From Deltaproteobacteria bacterium (GTDB taxonomy: Bacteria; Desulfobacterota; Desulfuromonadia; Geobacterales; JAJYBI01): a stretch of DNA of 64,000 nt. The translations under genes and the position numbers were made by a program. The DNA lies in contig JAJYBI010000012.1 in NCBI GenBank assembly GCA_021779095.1, forward strand, positions 28,606-92,605. Direction: 5' to 3'. A model generated the notes under the pieces. The model had not been told where the DNA came from. It was given only the letters and a program-made list of their open reading frames with translations, and did no database searches. Below are positions 9,026-20,822 of the stretch, piece after piece (the first letter of the stretch is position 1; every line of letters begins with the position of its first letter).

Positions 9026-9643
9026 TCAGGCGCCCCCTTCGCACCAGCTCACATCGCCCACGCCGGCACGCAGGACCTCGGGCCGGTCACCGATCAGACT
9101 CACGACGGAACTCACGTCGGGTGGAAGTATGCCGCCGTCAACCACCAGGTCGAGCTGTTTCCCCATTTCCTGTTCCGCCTGGAGCGGATCTCCGATAGGC
9201 TCCTCGCCGGACCGGTTGGCGCTGGTGGTGATGATGGGATGCCCCAGCTCGCGTACCAGCGACAGACAGATCCGGTTGTCCGGAATCCGGATGCCGACGG
9301 TCTTCTGTCGGGTGAGCAGAAGGTCGGGCACCACGCTGCTCGCCTCGAGCACGAAAGTATAGGGACCGGGGAGGAGACGCCGCATCAGCTTGAAGGCGTA
9401 GTTACTGACCCGGGCGTACCGGGCGACCTCGGAGAGATCGGCACAGATGAACGAGAACGGCTTCTTCTTTTCCCGCTGCTTGAGAAGGTAGATCCGTTCG
9501 ATCCCCCTCTTGTTGAAGATACTGCAGCCGATACCGTAGGTGGTATCGGTGGGATACGCGATGATGCCGCCACGGTCGAGGATCTCGACGACGCGGGCGA
9601 TATGTCGCGGCTGGGGATTGTCGGGGTTGATCTGCAGTATCAT
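9026..9643 (-). CDS. L-threonylcarbamoyladenylate synthase family protein (YrdC/YciO type)
   Basis: 205-residue YrdC-fold protein. Members make threonylcarbamoyl-AMP for the t6A37 modification of tRNAs reading ANN codons; the YciO branch has a less certain role. Motifs: GGIIAYPTDTTYGIGC, KQREKKKPFSFIC (nucleotide-binding KR..K.P), LLPGPYTFVL, VGIRIPDN and TTSANRSGEEP. The short length, without the Sua5 C-terminal domain, and the LKQREKKKPFSF form fit the YciO-like subgroup. ATG at 9643. Downstream is the small membrane protein. Confidence 0.88.
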   Translation of the reverse strand: MILQINPDNPQPRHIARVVEILDRGGIIAYPTDTTYGIGCSIFNKRGIERIYLLKQREKKKPFSFICADLSEVARYARVSNYAFKLMRRLLPGPYTFVLEASSVVPDLLLTRQKTVGIRIPDNRICLSLVRELGHPIITTSANRSGEEPIGDPLQAEQEMGKQLDLVVDGGILPPDVSSVVSLIGDRPEVLRAGVGDVSWCEGGA

Positions 9644-9720
9644 GCTATCCAGCCCTGGAGACAGCGATTGTGAGTGTGTTCGCGGCGACGGCTCACCGCC
9701 GGTTTTCAGCGCAAAGCCAG

Positions 9721-10182
9721 CTATTTGCCAGTATGGCCAAACCCGCCGTCACCTCGAGCGGTGCTCTCCAGTTCCTCGACCGGTACCAGGACGGCCCGGA
9801 CAAAGGGGGCGATAACCATCTGGGCGATCCGTTCGCCGGAGCGGATCAGGAACGGTTCCGTACCGTGGTTGATGACGATGACCCCGATCTCCCCACGGTA
9901 ATCGGGATCTATGGTGCCGGGTGCATTGACGAGCGCGATGCCGTGACGCAGCGCCAGACCGCTGCGGGGGCGGATCTGTGCCTCGTACCCGTCGGGCAGC
10001 TCGATAGCGATACCGGTAGGCACGAGTGTTCGCTCGCCGGGGTGGAGCAGCAGGTCGTCGGCCAGCTCCGCACACAGATCCATCCCCGCCGCATGGGAGG
10101 TCATGTACACCGGCAGAGGAACGACGCTTCCGGGGTTCAAACGCCGGACCTTGACAACAACGGAATGCACCGGAGCCGTCAC
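9721..10182 (-). CDS. dut: dUTP diphosphatase
   Basis: Hydrolyses dUTP to dUMP, keeping uracil out of DNA and supplying thymidylate synthesis. Trimeric dUTPase motifs are all present in order: [39 protein letters not shown] and the C-terminal lid [11 protein letters not shown]. An in-frame extension to 10242 exists. I chose the GTG at 10182, which overlaps the upstream peptidase stop by four bases (GTGA), has GGGAG eight bases upstream and gives the usual length of 153 residues. Confidence 0.95.
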   Translation of the reverse strand: MTAPVHSVVVKVRRLNPGSVVPLPVYMTSHAAGMDLCAELADDLLLHPGERTLVPTGIAIELPDGYEAQIRPRSGLALRHGIALVNAPGTIDPDYRGEIGVIVINHGTEPFLIRSGERIAQMVIAPFVRAVLVPVEELESTARGDGGFGHTGK

Positions 10183-11429
10183 AGCGACAGCTCCCACACA
10201 CGCTGGCCGTCGACCCGCCCCAACATAACGAGGGTCGCACACTCCTCACAGAACAGCTCGTTGCAGACCCGGTTGAGGCTCTCCGGCGAGACCCGGTCGA
10301 AGCCGGCCATGATTGCATCCAGCGACTGGTAGGCCCCGAAATAGATCTCGTTCTTCGCCAGCTTCGACATCCGGTTGTCGCTGCTTTCCAACGACAAGAG
10401 GATGTTCCCCTTGATCTGGTCTTTCGCCGCCTGGAGTTCTGCGGGAGAAACGGCTTCGTGCTTGAGCCGGCGCATCTCGCCGACGGTGATCTCGATCAGC
10501 TCGTCCAGTTGCTCCGGACTCGTCCCCGCATATACCGCCAACGAACCGGCATCGGCGTATGAAGTCATGTAGGAGTAGATGGAGTAGGCAAGCCCCTTTT
10601 TCTCCCGCACCTCCTGGAACAGCCGGGAGCTCATGCTCCCACCGAGGATGGAGTTCAGAAGGTACGCCTCGTGGCGACGTTCGTCCGTCTGTGATATACC
10701 CGGGACTCCGAGGCAGAGGTGCACCTGCTCCAGGTCCTTCTCCACCACCTCGCATCCGTTCAACTGCACCGGGGCAGCTCCCACACCGTCCACAGCCCGC
10801 TCTTCTACGCCGCCGAATCGGCCGGTCAGAAACCGCAACAGTTCGTCGTGATCCAGATTGCCGGCAACGGTGATAATGACATCGGCGGAGTGATAGGCCT
10901 CGTCCTTGTAGGTCATCAGGCAGTCGCGGGAAAAACTCTCCACGTTCGTGACGTTGCCGATGATCGGCCGGCCGAGGGGGTGGTCCTTCCAGAAGTTCTG
11001 GAAGAAGAGGTTGCTGATGTAGTCGTCCGGGGTATCCTCCAGCAGGTTGATCTCCTGCAGGATGACCCGCCGTTCCTTTTCTATCTCGTCGGCGGCAAAG
11101 GTGGAATGGAGGAAGATGTCGGACAGAAGATCGACGGCCCGGGGAAGATACCGGTCGAGCACCTTGGCGTAGTAGCAGACGTACTCGCGGCCGGTAAACG
11201 CGTTCAGAACCCCGCCCACCGAATCGATTTCGCGGGCGATATCCAGGGCACTGCGGCTGTGCGTACCCTTGAAAAGGAGGTGTTCGATAAAATGGGCGAC
11301 GCCGTTCGACTCCCGCCGTTCGTGGCGGGAGCCGTTGGCGACCCAGATCCCCACGGATACGGAAAGTGCGTGGGGAAGTTTTTCCGAAATGACACGGATG
11401 CCATTGCTGAGGACGGTTTTGGTGACCAT
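10179..11429 (-). CDS. M16 family zinc peptidase (processing-peptidase-like)
   Basis: 416-residue pitrilysin-family protein with the inverted zinc motif [11 protein letters not shown] (HxxEH) and the downstream Glu in the E...R..ILQEIN segment. It has both halves of an M16B subunit. Orthologues sit next to pnp in many bacteria (YmxG/PqqL-like), but their substrates are poorly known. The ATG at 11429 begins [13 protein letters not shown]; an in-frame extension upstream overlaps pnp and lacks conservation. No clear ribosome binding site, so translation may be coupled to pnp, which ends 44 bases upstream. Confidence 0.9.
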   Translation of the reverse strand: MVTKTVLSNGIRVISEKLPHALSVSVGIWVANGSRHERRESNGVAHFIEHLLFKGTHSRSALDIAREIDSVGGVLNAFTGREYVCYYAKVLDRYLPRAVDLLSDIFLHSTFAADEIEKERRVILQEINLLEDTPDDYISNLFFQNFWKDHPLGRPIIGNVTNVESFSRDCLMTYKDEAYHSADVIITVAGNLDHDELLRFLTGRFGGVEERAVDGVGAAPVQLNGCEVVEKDLEQVHLCLGVPGISQTDERRHEAYLLNSILGGSMSSRLFQEVREKKGLAYSIYSYMTSYADAGSLAVYAGTSPEQLDELIEITVGEMRRLKHEAVSPAELQAAKDQIKGNILLSLESSDNRMSKLAKNEIYFGAYQSLDAIMAGFDRVSPESLNRVCNELFCEECATLVMLGRVDGQRVWELSL

Positions 11430-11473
11430 GGAAACACTATATCTACTGTTTCGGAAAAGACCAGAACCGGCGT

Positions 11474-13567
11474 TTAATTTTCCGGCAGGGCCTCGCCGAG
11501 TGCTTCCTTGCGCGAGAGCTTTATCTTGCCCTGCTTGTCGATGCCGATACATTTCACCAGCACCCTGTCACCCTCGTTGAGTATGTCGGTCACGTTCTTC
11601 ACCCGTTCCTTGTCCAGCTCGGAGATATGAACGAGACCGTCGGTGCCGGGGAAGATTTCGACAAACGCGCCGAACTCCATGATCTTCTTGACCGTGCCCA
11701 TGTACAGCTTGCCCTCTTCCGCTTCGGCGGTGAGATCGCGGATCATCTTGATGGCGAGATCGCAGGCGGCCTTGTCGGCGCTGGCGATGTTGATCTTGCC
11801 CGTATCCTCGATGTCGATGGTGACGCCGGTGGCATCGGTGATACCGCGGATGTTCTTGCCGCCGGAACCGATGACGTCGCGAATCTTGTCCACCTTGACA
11901 AAGATGGTGGTGATGCGCGGCGCGTAGGTGGAGAGATCGGCGCGGGGGGTGCTGATGGTCTCGGCCATCTTGCCGAGAATGTGCAGCCTCCCCTCCCGGG
12001 CCTGTGCCAGCGCCTTCTGCATGATCTCACGGGTCACGCCGGTGATCTTGATGTCCATCTGCAGGGCGGTCACACCTTCGGCAGTACCTGCAACCTTGAA
12101 GTCCATGTCCCCCAGGTGGTCCTCGTCGCCGAGGATGTCGGAGAGGATCGCCACGTCGTCCCCCTCTTTGATGAGCCCCATGGCGATACCGGCGACCGGC
12201 GCCGCAATGGGAATACCGGCATCCATCATGGAGAGGGAGCCGCCGCAGACGGTGGCCATGGAGGACGAACCGTTGCTCTCCAGCGTTTCAGAGACAACCC
12301 GGATCGTGTAGGGGAAATCGTCGTGCTTCGGCAGTACGCGCTCCAGTGCGCGCTCCGCCAGGGCGCCGTGACCGATCTCGCGCCGGCCCGGTCCCAGCCG
12401 GAAGCTGGTCTCGCCAACGGAATACGGCGGGAAGTTGTAGTGCAGCAAGAACCGCTTGCGGCTCTCGCCGTACAGGGAGTCGATCCGCTGCTCATCCACG
12501 GAGGTGCCGAGGGTCGCGGTGACGAGCGCCTGGGTCTCGCCGCGGGTGAAGAGGGCCGAACCGTGGACACGGGGAAGAAGCGCCGCCTCGGTGCTGATGG
12601 GACGGATCGTCCGCGTGTCGCGGCCGTCGATCCGCTCGCCGTCCTTGATGATATGCTCACGCACCAGCTCGTACTCGAAGTCGCCCAGAAACCCCTTGAT
12701 CTCCTTCTCGCGCCCTTCGTACTCCCCGACCAGCGCCGCCACGGTCTCGTCGGTGATGACATCGATCCGGTTGTGACGCTCCACCTTGGACTTGATCCGC
12801 ACCGCATCCTTGATGCCGGCATAGGCAAGCTCCTTGGCCCGCGCCTTCAACGCCTCGTCCACCACCGGCGGAGCGATCTCGCGCTTCGCCACGCCCGCCT
12901 TCTTGCGCAGTTCCTCCTGGGCGGCGAGAATCGGCTGCACCGCGTCCTTGCCGAAAAAGACCGCCTCCAGCATGTCGTCTTCAGACACGATGGCAGCGCC
13001 CCCTTCGACCATGCAGATCGCATCCCTGCTGGCGGCGACGACGATCTCGATGTCGCTCTTTTCCAGCTCTTCCGCGGTGGGATTGGCGATGAACTTGCCA
13101 TCGACGCGTCCCACCTTCACGCCGGCGATCGGTCCGAAGAACGGGATATCCGAGACCTCGAGGGCGGCGGATGCGCCGATCATGGAAAGGATGCCGGGAT
13201 CGTTGTCCTTGTCCGCGGAAAGGACGGTGGCCATGATCTGGGTGTCATTGAGGAAGTTTTCCGGGAAGAGCGGGCGGATCGGCCGGTCGATAAGACGGCA
13301 GATCAGGGTCTCCGCATCGGAGGGACGCGCCTCGCGCTTGAAGAACCCGCCGGGGATCTTCCCTCCCGCGTAGGCCTTCTCCTGGTAGTTGACGGTAAGG
13401 GGGAAGAAATCCTGTCCCTCCTTGGCGGTCTTCGTGGCAACCGCCGTTACAAGGACCACGGTGTCGCCGCAGCTGACGACGACCGCGCCGCTGGCCTGCT
13501 TGGCCATCTTGCCGGTGGAAATGGTGATTGTTCTGCCGCTGAACGGCACTTCTACGGTATGTTCCAT
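11474..13567 (-). CDS. pnp: Polyribonucleotide nucleotidyltransferase (PNPase)
   Basis: Trimeric 3'-5' phosphorolytic exoribonuclease of mRNA decay. The 697-residue protein shows two RNase PH domains separated by an alpha-helical linker, a KH domain ([11 protein letters not shown], about 565) and a C-terminal S1 domain ([33 protein letters not shown]). The catalytic second PH core has [14 protein letters not shown] and [19 protein letters not shown] at 13567, AGGAG ten bases upstream; longer in-frame starts would run through leader hairpins. rpsO lies upstream with a structured gap, as in other bacteria where PNPase represses itself through its leader. Confidence 0.97.
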   Translation of the reverse strand: MEHTVEVPFSGRTITISTGKMAKQASGAVVVSCGDTVVLVTAVATKTAKEGQDFFPLTVNYQEKAYAGGKIPGGFFKREARPSDAETLICRLIDRPIRPLFPENFLNDTQIMATVLSADKDNDPGILSMIGASAALEVSDIPFFGPIAGVKVGRVDGKFIANPTAEELEKSDIEIVVAASRDAICMVEGGAAIVSEDDMLEAVFFGKDAVQPILAAQEELRKKAGVAKREIAPPVVDEALKARAKELAYAGIKDAVRIKSKVERHNRIDVITDETVAALVGEYEGREKEIKGFLGDFEYELVREHIIKDGERIDGRDTRTIRPISTEAALLPRVHGSALFTRGETQALVTATLGTSVDEQRIDSLYGESRKRFLLHYNFPPYSVGETSFRLGPGRREIGHGALAERALERVLPKHDDFPYTIRVVSETLESNGSSSMATVCGGSLSMMDAGIPIAAPVAGIAMGLIKEGDDVAILSDILGDEDHLGDMDFKVAGTAEGVTALQMDIKITGVTREIMQKALAQAREGRLHILGKMAETISTPRADLSTYAPRITTIFVKVDKIRDVIGSGGKNIRGITDATGVTIDIEDTGKINIASADKAACDLAIKMIRDLTAEAEEGKLYMGTVKKIMEFGAFVEIFPGTDGLVHISELDKERVKNVTDILNEGDRVLVKCIGIDKQGKIKLSRKEALGEALPEN

Positions 13568-13603
13568 AATTTTTCTGTCTCCTGACCCTTCGGTCGTAAT
13601 GAC

Positions 13604-13667
13604 TGTTGGGGCCGTCGACAAAACAGCCAGACCGGTCAGTCTGGCAGCTTTATCCACGCCCCCAACA
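13604..13667 (-). promoter_or_regulatory. Structured pnp leader (nested stems)
   Basis: An outer 8-bp stem TGTTGGGG/CCCCAACA (13604-13611 with 13660-13667) encloses a 7-bp hairpin GCCAGAC/GTCTGGC (13626-13645). Between this and rpsO is a further ATGGGC/GCCCAT hairpin (13675-13692). This double-stranded leader lies 37 bases before the pnp start and would suit RNase III/PNPase autoregulation; that role is inference. Confidence 0.55.
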
Positions 13668-13699
13668 AATGACAAATGGGCACGAGGCCCATTCCGGAA

Positions 13700-13742
13700 A
13701 AATGAAAGGCAATATACCCCGGGGATCGAGGTATACTGCCTT
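13700..13742 (-). terminator. Hairpin after rpsO (terminator, probably partial)
   Basis: On the minus strand AAGGCAGTATACC pairs with GGTATATTGCCTT around a nine-base loop (13707-13742), followed by TCATTTTT. It starts just past the rpsO stop. Since pnp lacks its own clear promoter, some read-through is expected. Confidence 0.6.
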
Positions 13743-13745
13743 CTG

Positions 13746-14012
13746 TTACCTTCTGATACCGAGCTTTTCGATGATGCTCTTATACCGCTCCACATCCTTC
13801 TTCTTCAGGTAGTCCAGCAGCCGACGTCTCTGCCCGACCATCTTCAGCAGCCCGCGACGGCTGTGGTGGTCCTTCTTGTGAACCTTGAAGTGTTCCGTCA
13901 GATAGGTAATCCGCTCGGTAAGAATGGCAATCTGCACTTCCGGCGACCCGGTGTCGCTGTCATGCAGCTTGTGGGTATTGATAATCTCCTGCTTCTTGTC
14001 CGTTACCAGCAT
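13746..14012 (-). CDS. rpsO: 30S ribosomal protein S15
   Basis: Primary 16S rRNA-binding protein that nucleates the platform of the small subunit. The 88-residue product has the conserved DTGSPEVQI, [12 protein letters not shown] and RRRLLDYL segments. The ATG at 14012 has a perfect AAAGGAGGT ribosome binding site; an in-frame start eight codons upstream would overlap that site. A sigma70-like promoter lies at 14039-14066. The truB-rpsO-pnp order is widely conserved. Confidence 0.97.
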   Translation of the reverse strand: MLVTDKKQEIINTHKLHDSDTGSPEVQIAILTERITYLTEHFKVHKKDHHSRRGLLKMVGQRRRLLDYLKKKDVERYKSIIEKLGIRR

Positions 14013-14038
14013 GTTCGCACCTCCTTTCCTCATCAATT

Positions 14039-14066
14039 TCTATAGTCTGCACCTTAACATAGTCAA
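14039..14066 (-). promoter_or_regulatory. Sigma70 promoter of rpsO-pnp
   Basis: TTGACT -35 (14061-14066), 16-base spacer, TATAGA -10 (14039-14044) on the minus strand, between truB and rpsO. Confidence 0.7.
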
Positions 14067-14103
14067 ACCGATGGCGTTCTGACTGTGTACCACAAAGGCC
14101 CTG

Positions 14104-15030
14104 TCATGTAAAGGGAAAGCTGGCAAATCCCCGCACGATCCGCAGATGCCTGACCGAATCTCCGTCGTCGGCAACCACCTCCGCCACAGCGGCCAGCCGG
14201 CCGGCAAATGAGAGGCGCACCAACGCTCCGGGAGACGTTGCGGCATACGTCGACTCGTTCTCCAGGTGGGAGCCGGGATCGCGCCCCTGGGCGACCCGTT
14301 CGGCCCCCGACCGGGTCAGCACCAGCTCCCGCAGGTGTCCGAGCGCATCAAGCGGTGAAATCAGAAGCCTTTCGAGCGCTTCGGGGCCATCGACCTCCCG
14401 AAGTGCGTCCAGTGTTATGGCACTATCGAGGGAGAACGGCCCGCTGGCGAGGCGGCGCAGTTCGACGAGATGCGCCCCGCACCCGAGCTGCTCGCCCATG
14501 TCGTGGGCCAGGGTGCGCACATAGGTGCCGCGGGAGCATACAACCGTAAAGGTCACATCCGGCAGGGCGATTCCGTCGATGCGCAGCTCGTGCACCTCGA
14601 TGGGGCGTGCCTGGCGTTCCACCTCTTCCCCCTTGCGGGCCAGGCGGTACAGCGGCACTCCGTCGCGCTTCAACGCCGAAAACATGGGGGGAGTCTGGAG
14701 CAGCTCACCACAAAACCGCGCAGCAACCCGTTTCACTTCACCGTCGGTGACGGACCGCCAGTCGCCGTGAGAAACCGCCTGCCCCATGCAGTCCTGGGTA
14801 TCCGTTGCAGTGCCGAGCCGCATGACCGCACGATACCTCTTGCGCCCTTCGTCCAGATACGGGATCGCCTTGGTCCCCTCGCCGAGGGCAACCGGCAGGA
14901 CGCCGGTGGCGAAGGGGTCGAGGGTGCCGGTATGTCCGACCTTCTTCTGCCCCGCCGCACGGCGAACGGCGCTCACCACCCCGTGGGACGTGATCCCCTG
15001 CGGTTTGTCGATAACGATGAAGCCGTCCAT
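14104..15030 (-). CDS. truB: tRNA pseudouridine(55) synthase
   Basis: Makes pseudouridine 55 in the T-loop of tRNAs. The 308-residue protein has the N-terminal IDKPQGITSHGVV, and KVGHTGTLDPFATGVLP with the catalytic Asp, then CSRGTYVRTLAHDMG. A C-terminal PUA-like region is present from about residue 235. ATG at 15030, four bases after the nrnA stop. Part of the rimP-nusA-ylxRQ-infB-rbfA-nrnA-truB run. Confidence 0.96.
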   Translation of the reverse strand: MDGFIVIDKPQGITSHGVVSAVRRAAGQKKVGHTGTLDPFATGVLPVALGEGTKAIPYLDEGRKRYRAVMRLGTATDTQDCMGQAVSHGDWRSVTDGEVKRVAARFCGELLQTPPMFSALKRDGVPLYRLARKGEEVERQARPIEVHELRIDGIALPDVTFTVVCSRGTYVRTLAHDMGEQLGCGAHLVELRRLASGPFSLDSAITLDALREVDGPEALERLLISPLDALGHLRELVLTRSGAERVAQGRDPGSHLENESTYAATSPGALVRLSFAGRLAAVAEVVADDGDSVRHLRIVRGFASFPFT

Positions 15031-15034
15031 CCGG

Positions 15035-15985
15035 TCAGAGGACCTGCTCCAGGTGGTCGAACACCCGCCGTCTCACCTCTTCCAGCGGTCCGGCAACGGT
15101 GCAGCCGGCGGCGTTCCGGTGGCCGCCGCCGCCGAATGCGAACGCAATGGCGGAAACGTCCACCGTCCCCTTGGAGCGGAACCCGACCTTGATCCGCTCG
15201 GAGTCGATCTGCCGGAAGAATACCGCCACCTCGACCCCGTGGATGGAACGGGGATAATTGACGAATCCGTCCGTGAACTCGGCATTTGAACCGGTCTTCT
15301 CGTACATGTCGAGGGTGACGGTAACGGAGGCGAACAGACCGCTTCCCGAAACGGTGAGTGTTTCCAGAGCGAGGGCAAGGAGCTGGAGACGTTGCCGCGG
15401 CTGGTTCTCGTACAGCCGCTGTGCGATGAACCAGGGGTTCACCCCCAGCGACACCATCTCGCCGGCGATGGCGAACGCCTCCTGGTTGGCATTGGAATAC
15501 CGGAAGGAACCGGTATCGGTGATCACGGAGGTATAGAGGCAACACGCCGTGTCGCAGGAGATGACTTCCCCCGCGGCCTTGATGATCCGATGAACCAGGA
15601 CACCGGTAGCTGCCGCCTTCGGATCGATCAGGTTGATGACGCCGAACTCCTCGCAGGTAACGTGGTGATCGAGGTTGATGTACGCACCGACACCGGTGAA
15701 CGCGGCCAGCTCGTTCCCCGCACGTCGGAATTCGCCGACATCCAGGACAAAACAGATATCGAATCGGCGATCCGGCAACGCGTGAACGACCCGGTCGGCA
15801 CCGGGAAGGAACGCGTAGTGGTCAGGCACCGGATCGCAGAAATAGACGGTGACGTCCTTGCCGAGCCCGCGGAGATGGCTGGCTAGCGCCAGCGTGGAAC
15901 CGACCGCATCGCCGTCGGGGCTTTCATGGCTCGTCAGCAGAAAGCTGTCGTGGGTCGCAATCTCCTGCACGATACGGTCAAGCAT
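15035..15985 (-). CDS. nrnA: DHH-family bifunctional oligoribonuclease/pAp phosphatase
   Basis: 316-residue DHH/DHHA1 phosphoesterase. NrnA proteins degrade 2-5 nt RNAs and, in several bacteria, dephosphorylate 3'-phosphoadenosine 5'-phosphate. Visible metal motifs are SHESPDGDAVGS, FVLDVGEF and NLDHHVTCEEFG (the DHH signature), and the C-terminal substrate motif GGGGHRNAAGC. Its ATG at 15985 overlaps the rbfA stop by eight bases (ATGCTTGA), indicating tight coupling. Related pAp-type or c-di-NMP-type DHH enzymes cannot be excluded by sequence alone. Confidence 0.9.
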   Translation of the reverse strand: MLDRIVQEIATHDSFLLTSHESPDGDAVGSTLALASHLRGLGKDVTVYFCDPVPDHYAFLPGADRVVHALPDRRFDICFVLDVGEFRRAGNELAAFTGVGAYINLDHHVTCEEFGVINLIDPKAAATGVLVHRIIKAAGEVISCDTACCLYTSVITDTGSFRYSNANQEAFAIAGEMVSLGVNPWFIAQRLYENQPRQRLQLLALALETLTVSGSGLFASVTVTLDMYEKTGSNAEFTDGFVNYPRSIHGVEVAVFFRQIDSERIKVGFRSKGTVDVSAIAFAFGGGGHRNAAGCTVAGPLEEVRRRVFDHLEQVL

Positions 15986-16334
15986 CGACGTCCCCCTCGG
16001 TGCCGATCTCCTTCAGGATCGCATCGATACGGTTTCCGTAGTCGAGGGAGGTATCGTACACGAAGTGGAGCTCCGGCACGTACCGCATCCGGAGCAACTT
16101 CCCCATCCCCTTGCGGATGAAGCTGCACGAACTGGCCAGCCCTGCCGCCGTCGCCTTCTTCTCTTCCTCGCTGCCGACGACGGTGAAATAGACCGTCGCA
16201 TGGTGCAGATCGTCCGTCACCTTGACGCCGGTCACGGTCACGAACCCGATACGCGGGTCCTTCAGCCCCTTCACCAGTAACTGGGACACTATCTCATGAA
16301 TGGCTTCCGCCACCTTTTCGGAACGTTTGTACAT
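15978..16334 (-). CDS. rbfA: 30S ribosome-binding factor A
   Basis: Cold-shock assembly factor that binds the 5' helix of 16S rRNA during 30S maturation. 118 residues with KH-like fold; typical segments are KRSEKVAEAIHEIVSQLL, DPRIGFVTVTGVKV and the C-terminal LRMRYVPELHFVYD. The ATG at 16334 (MYKRSEK) matches the family start; an in-frame ATG seven codons upstream is possible. It overlaps nrnA downstream. The 80-base gap from infB holds an odd repetitive stretch. Confidence 0.95.
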   Translation of the reverse strand: MYKRSEKVAEAIHEIVSQLLVKGLKDPRIGFVTVTGVKVTDDLHHATVYFTVVGSEEEKKATAAGLASSCSFIRKGMGKLLRMRYVPELHFVYDTSLDYGNRIDAILKEIGTEGDVDA

Positions 16335-16414
16335 ATAACCCCAGGCTCTAGACACTGGGCACCGGGCTCAAGGAGGAAGACTTGCATCCTAACGCCCAGC
16401 ACCCCGCACCTGTT

Positions 16415-19027
16415 TTACAGCGTTGCGGCGACCTTCTCGATCTCGAACGCCTCGATGACGTCGCCGACCTTGATGTCGTTGTAGTTCTCCAGGCCGATAC
16501 CGCATTCGTACCCGGCGACTACTTCCTTGACGTCGTCCTTGAACCGGCGCAAGGAAGACATCTTCCCTTCGTACACGACGACGTTGTCGCGCAGGAGACG
16601 TACCTGGGCGTTGCGTACCACCTTGCCGTCCCGGACGAAACAGCCGGCGACACTCCCCACCTTCGGCACCGAGAAGACCTCGCGCACCTCGGCGCGCCCG
16701 AGGGACTTCTCACGCAGCGTGGGCTCCAGGAGACCTTCCATCGCCTTCTTGATGTCGTCCACGGCGTCGTAGATGATGTTGTAGAGCCGCAGGTCGACCC
16801 CTTCCTTCTCGGCGAGGTTCTGGGCCTTCACCTCCGGACGGACGTTGAAGCCGAGGATGATGGCGTTGGAGGCCGTGGCCAGGTTGACGTCCGTCTCGGT
16901 AATGGCGCCGACGGACGCGTGCAGGACATTCAGACGGATGGCGTCGGTGGTCAGCTTGCGCAGCGACTCGGAAACCGCCTCCACGGACCCCTGTACGTCC
17001 CCCTTGACGATGACGTTCAGGTCCTTCACCTCGCCCATCTGGATCTTCTCGTACAGCTGCTCCAGCGACAGCTTGCTGTGCTTGGCGAGTTCGGTCTCGC
17101 GGATCTTCTGCTGGCGATGCTGGGCGATCTCCTTCGCCTGCTTCTCGTCCTCCATCATGACGAAGACGTCCCCCGCATCGGGCACCCCTCCGAAACCGAC
17201 GACCTCCACCGGCATGGCAGGGCCGGCGGACGGCACCTTGTCCCCACGGTCGTTCTGCATGGCGCGGACACGACCGGAATGGATACCGGCGACAAAGTAA
17301 TCGCCGACCTTGAGGGTACCTTCCTGAACGAGGACGGTGGCCACCGGACCACGCCCTTTGTCGAGCTTCGCCTCGACGATGGTACCACGTGCCGGCTTGT
17401 CCGGGTTTGCCTTCAGATCCATCACGTCCGCCTGGAGGAGGATCATCTCCAGCAGTTCGTCCAGATTGAGCCGCTTCTTGGCAGAGACCTCGACGAAGGT
17501 GGTGTCCCCACCCCATTCACTGGCGACCAGCCCCAGCTCCATAAGCTCCTGCTTGACCCGCTCCGGCTTCGCCTCGGGCTTGTCGATCTTGTTGATGGCA
17601 ACGATGATCGGCACGCCGGCGGCCTTGGAATGGTTGACCGCCTCGCGGGTCTGTGGCATCACGCCGTCGTCGGCGGCGACGACGAGGATGACGATGTCCG
17701 TCACCTTGGCACCGCGGGCACGCATGGCGGTGAACGCCTCGTGACCCGGGGTATCGAGGAAGGTGATCTTCCGACCGTTCAGTTCCACGTCGTAGGCACC
17801 GATATGCTGGGTGATCCCGCCCGCCTCGCCGGCGATAACGTTCGCCTCGCGGATCGCATCGAGGAGCGAGGTCTTGCCGTGGTCGACGTGGCCCATGATG
17901 GTCACGACCGGCGGCCGCGTCAGCAGCGACTCCGGTGCGTCGGGCGCCGCCTCCAGCATCTCGTCGATATCGATCGCCACGTTCTCGATCTCGTAACCGA
18001 AGTCCGACGCCAGAAGGGTCGCCGTATCGATGTCGAGGGGATGATTGATGGTCGCCATGAGCCCCATCTTCATCAGGGCACGGATCAGGTCGTTGGCCTT
18101 GATCCCCATCCGCTTGGCGAGCTCGCCCACCGAGATCGTCTCGGAGATCTTGATGACACGCTTGATCGCCTTTGGAACGGTGATCTCGGTCTTCTTACCG
18201 ACGACCGCGCGCTCCTTCTCCTTCCGCTTACCCTTACCGGGCTTCGGCCCCGGTTCGAACAGCCGCTCACGTTTCTCCAGGAGCTCGGTCTTCTTGAATC
18301 CTTCCTTCTTCTTGCCGGCAGGCGCCCCCTTCTTGCCGCCGCGCCCGGCCTCTGACACGGGGGGGGGTACGGGGACCTCCTTGCCACGATGTCCCCTGCT
18401 GCGATCCTCCGCTGCAGGAGGTGCGGACACGGGTGCGACAGCTGCGGGGCGCGCAGCCGGCCGCTCGCGATCGGGCCTGCGGGCCTGGGTCCCGGGAAAC
18501 TCCTTGCGTTCCGCCGGCTTTGCCGGCTGGGTAACACCGGGGATCTCCACCCGCCCCAGGATCTTTGCCCGGCCGATGACCGGTTTGTCAAGCTGGGAAA
18601 GATTGGAAACCTCCGCCGGCTTCTCTTCCGCAAGGGATGCAGCCTCGACGGGCTCCGCCACTGCAGCGACAGGCTGGACAGGCTCTTCCGTAACCTTCTC
18701 CTCCACTGCAGGGGGAGCTTCTACCGGCTCCGGAGCGACCTCCTCCTCTGCCGTCTCCTCCTGAGGAGCAGCAACGGGCGCTTCTTCGGCGACCTCGGCC
18801 TGTTCCACCAGCTTCGGACGACGGCGGATGACGGTGGAGCTTACCCGGACCTCCTGCTGTGCAACCTCCGCAGGCTTCGGCGGCGCGGTGAGCTTCTTGA
18901 TATCTTCCTCTTCGACAATGGCCATGTGGGTCTTCACCTCGACGCCGATACTCTTCAGCCTCGCAATGAGCTCCTTGTTATCAATCCCCATCTGCTGGGC
19001 AAGTTCATAAACGCGGGTTTTACTCAT
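16415..19027 (-). CDS. infB: Translation initiation factor IF-2
   Basis: GTPase that brings initiator tRNA to the 30S subunit. The 870-residue protein has an N-terminal IF2N domain ([14 protein letters not shown]), a long Pro/Ala/Glu/Lys-rich linker (about 50-290), a second IF2N domain (about 290-350), then the GTPase domain with [20 protein letters not shown] and NKIDKP, followed by domains II-IV. ATG at 19027 starts directly after the ylxRQ stop, with GGAGGGG upstream. Classic nusA-infB operon position. Confidence 0.98.
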   Translation of the reverse strand: MSKTRVYELAQQMGIDNKELIARLKSIGVEVKTHMAIVEEEDIKKLTAPPKPAEVAQQEVRVSSTVIRRRPKLVEQAEVAEEAPVAAPQEETAEEEVAPEPVEAPPAVEEKVTEEPVQPVAAVAEPVEAASLAEEKPAEVSNLSQLDKPVIGRAKILGRVEIPGVTQPAKPAERKEFPGTQARRPDRERPAARPAAVAPVSAPPAAEDRSRGHRGKEVPVPPPVSEAGRGGKKGAPAGKKKEGFKKTELLEKRERLFEPGPKPGKGKRKEKERAVVGKKTEITVPKAIKRVIKISETISVGELAKRMGIKANDLIRALMKMGLMATINHPLDIDTATLLASDFGYEIENVAIDIDEMLEAAPDAPESLLTRPPVVTIMGHVDHGKTSLLDAIREANVIAGEAGGITQHIGAYDVELNGRKITFLDTPGHEAFTAMRARGAKVTDIVILVVAADDGVMPQTREAVNHSKAAGVPIIVAINKIDKPEAKPERVKQELMELGLVASEWGGDTTFVEVSAKKRLNLDELLEMILLQADVMDLKANPDKPARGTIVEAKLDKGRGPVATVLVQEGTLKVGDYFVAGIHSGRVRAMQNDRGDKVPSAGPAMPVEVVGFGGVPDAGDVFVMMEDEKQAKEIAQHRQQKIRETELAKHSKLSLEQLYEKIQMGEVKDLNVIVKGDVQGSVEAVSESLRKLTTDAIRLNVLHASVGAITETDVNLATASNAIILGFNVRPEVKAQNLAEKEGVDLRLYNIIYDAVDDIKKAMEGLLEPTLREKSLGRAEVREVFSVPKVGSVAGCFVRDGKVVRNAQVRLLRDNVVVYEGKMSSLRRFKDDVKEVVAGYECGIGLENYNDIKVGDVIEAFEIEKVAATL

Positions 19028-19620
19028 CTACCACACCCCTCCCTCGAAGAAGTTCCCGTACCTGTTCAACTCGTTCCGTATCGAATCGACAAAACCGCTG
19101 TCGGTTACCGCCACTATACCACGCTGCTCTTTGCCCAGTAAGGAGCCGAGCTGATGCTGATCAAACAGCAGACAGCACGCAACCGCCTGCCGCTCCGCCG
19201 CCGACGCGAACCGCTGCCGGGTTGCGTCCGAGCAGTCGCTCGCGATGAACAACAGCCCCACGGTCCCCCTGTGCAGGTAATCCATGACGGCATCAGAACC
19301 GGAAACGACCTTGCCGGCCTTGTTCGCCAGCGACAGATAACCGCTGATCCGTTCGCGCATCAGATGCTCCAGCATCGGAGCCAGCAGATCGAAACCCGAC
19401 CCCCGGACTTCACCCTTGAACGCCCGGGCGAACTGGCGCTTGGCAGCCGCCTCCCGAAGGCAGTTCATATTCTGGCAGACATACGCACCCCGCCCCGGCA
19501 GCTTCCCCTGAAGGTCCGGAACAACCGTCCGATCTGGCGCGAGCACGAAACGCACCAGGGTTTCCTTCCCCTGGACGCGTCGGCAGCTGATGCAACTCCG
19601 CTCTGGAGAGCCGTCCTTCA

Positions 19621-19621
<1 letters not shown>
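19028..19621 (-). CDS. YlxR-YlxQ fusion (RNA-binding) protein
   Basis: 197 residues joining two proteins that are usually separate. Residues 1-85 are YlxR/DUF448 (ERSCISCRRVQGKETLVRFV, GRGAYVCQNMNCLREAA) and residues 90-197 an L7Ae/YlxQ-type domain (SGYLSLANKAGKVVSGSDAV...GLLFIASDCSDATRQRF). Both families bind RNA and sit between nusA and infB. The ATG at 19621 overlaps the nusA stop by one base (TGATG). A GTG one codon upstream is a less likely start. Confidence 0.9.
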
Positions 19622-20784
<1,163 letters not shown>

Positions 20785-20822
20785 GTCATGTTCTCCTTGC
20801 GTCGGTTCTTATACCCAGCAGT

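Noticed and set aside
11627..13585. Long plus-strand frame opposite pnp
   Set aside because: Shadow of the pnp coding sequence; composition is Asp/Gly/His/Arg-biased without motifs.
16382..18355. Long plus-strand frame opposite infB
   Set aside because: Shadow of infB with low-complexity His/Leu/Asp content. A similar antisense frame opposite the secretin (30118-32760) is rejected for the same reason.
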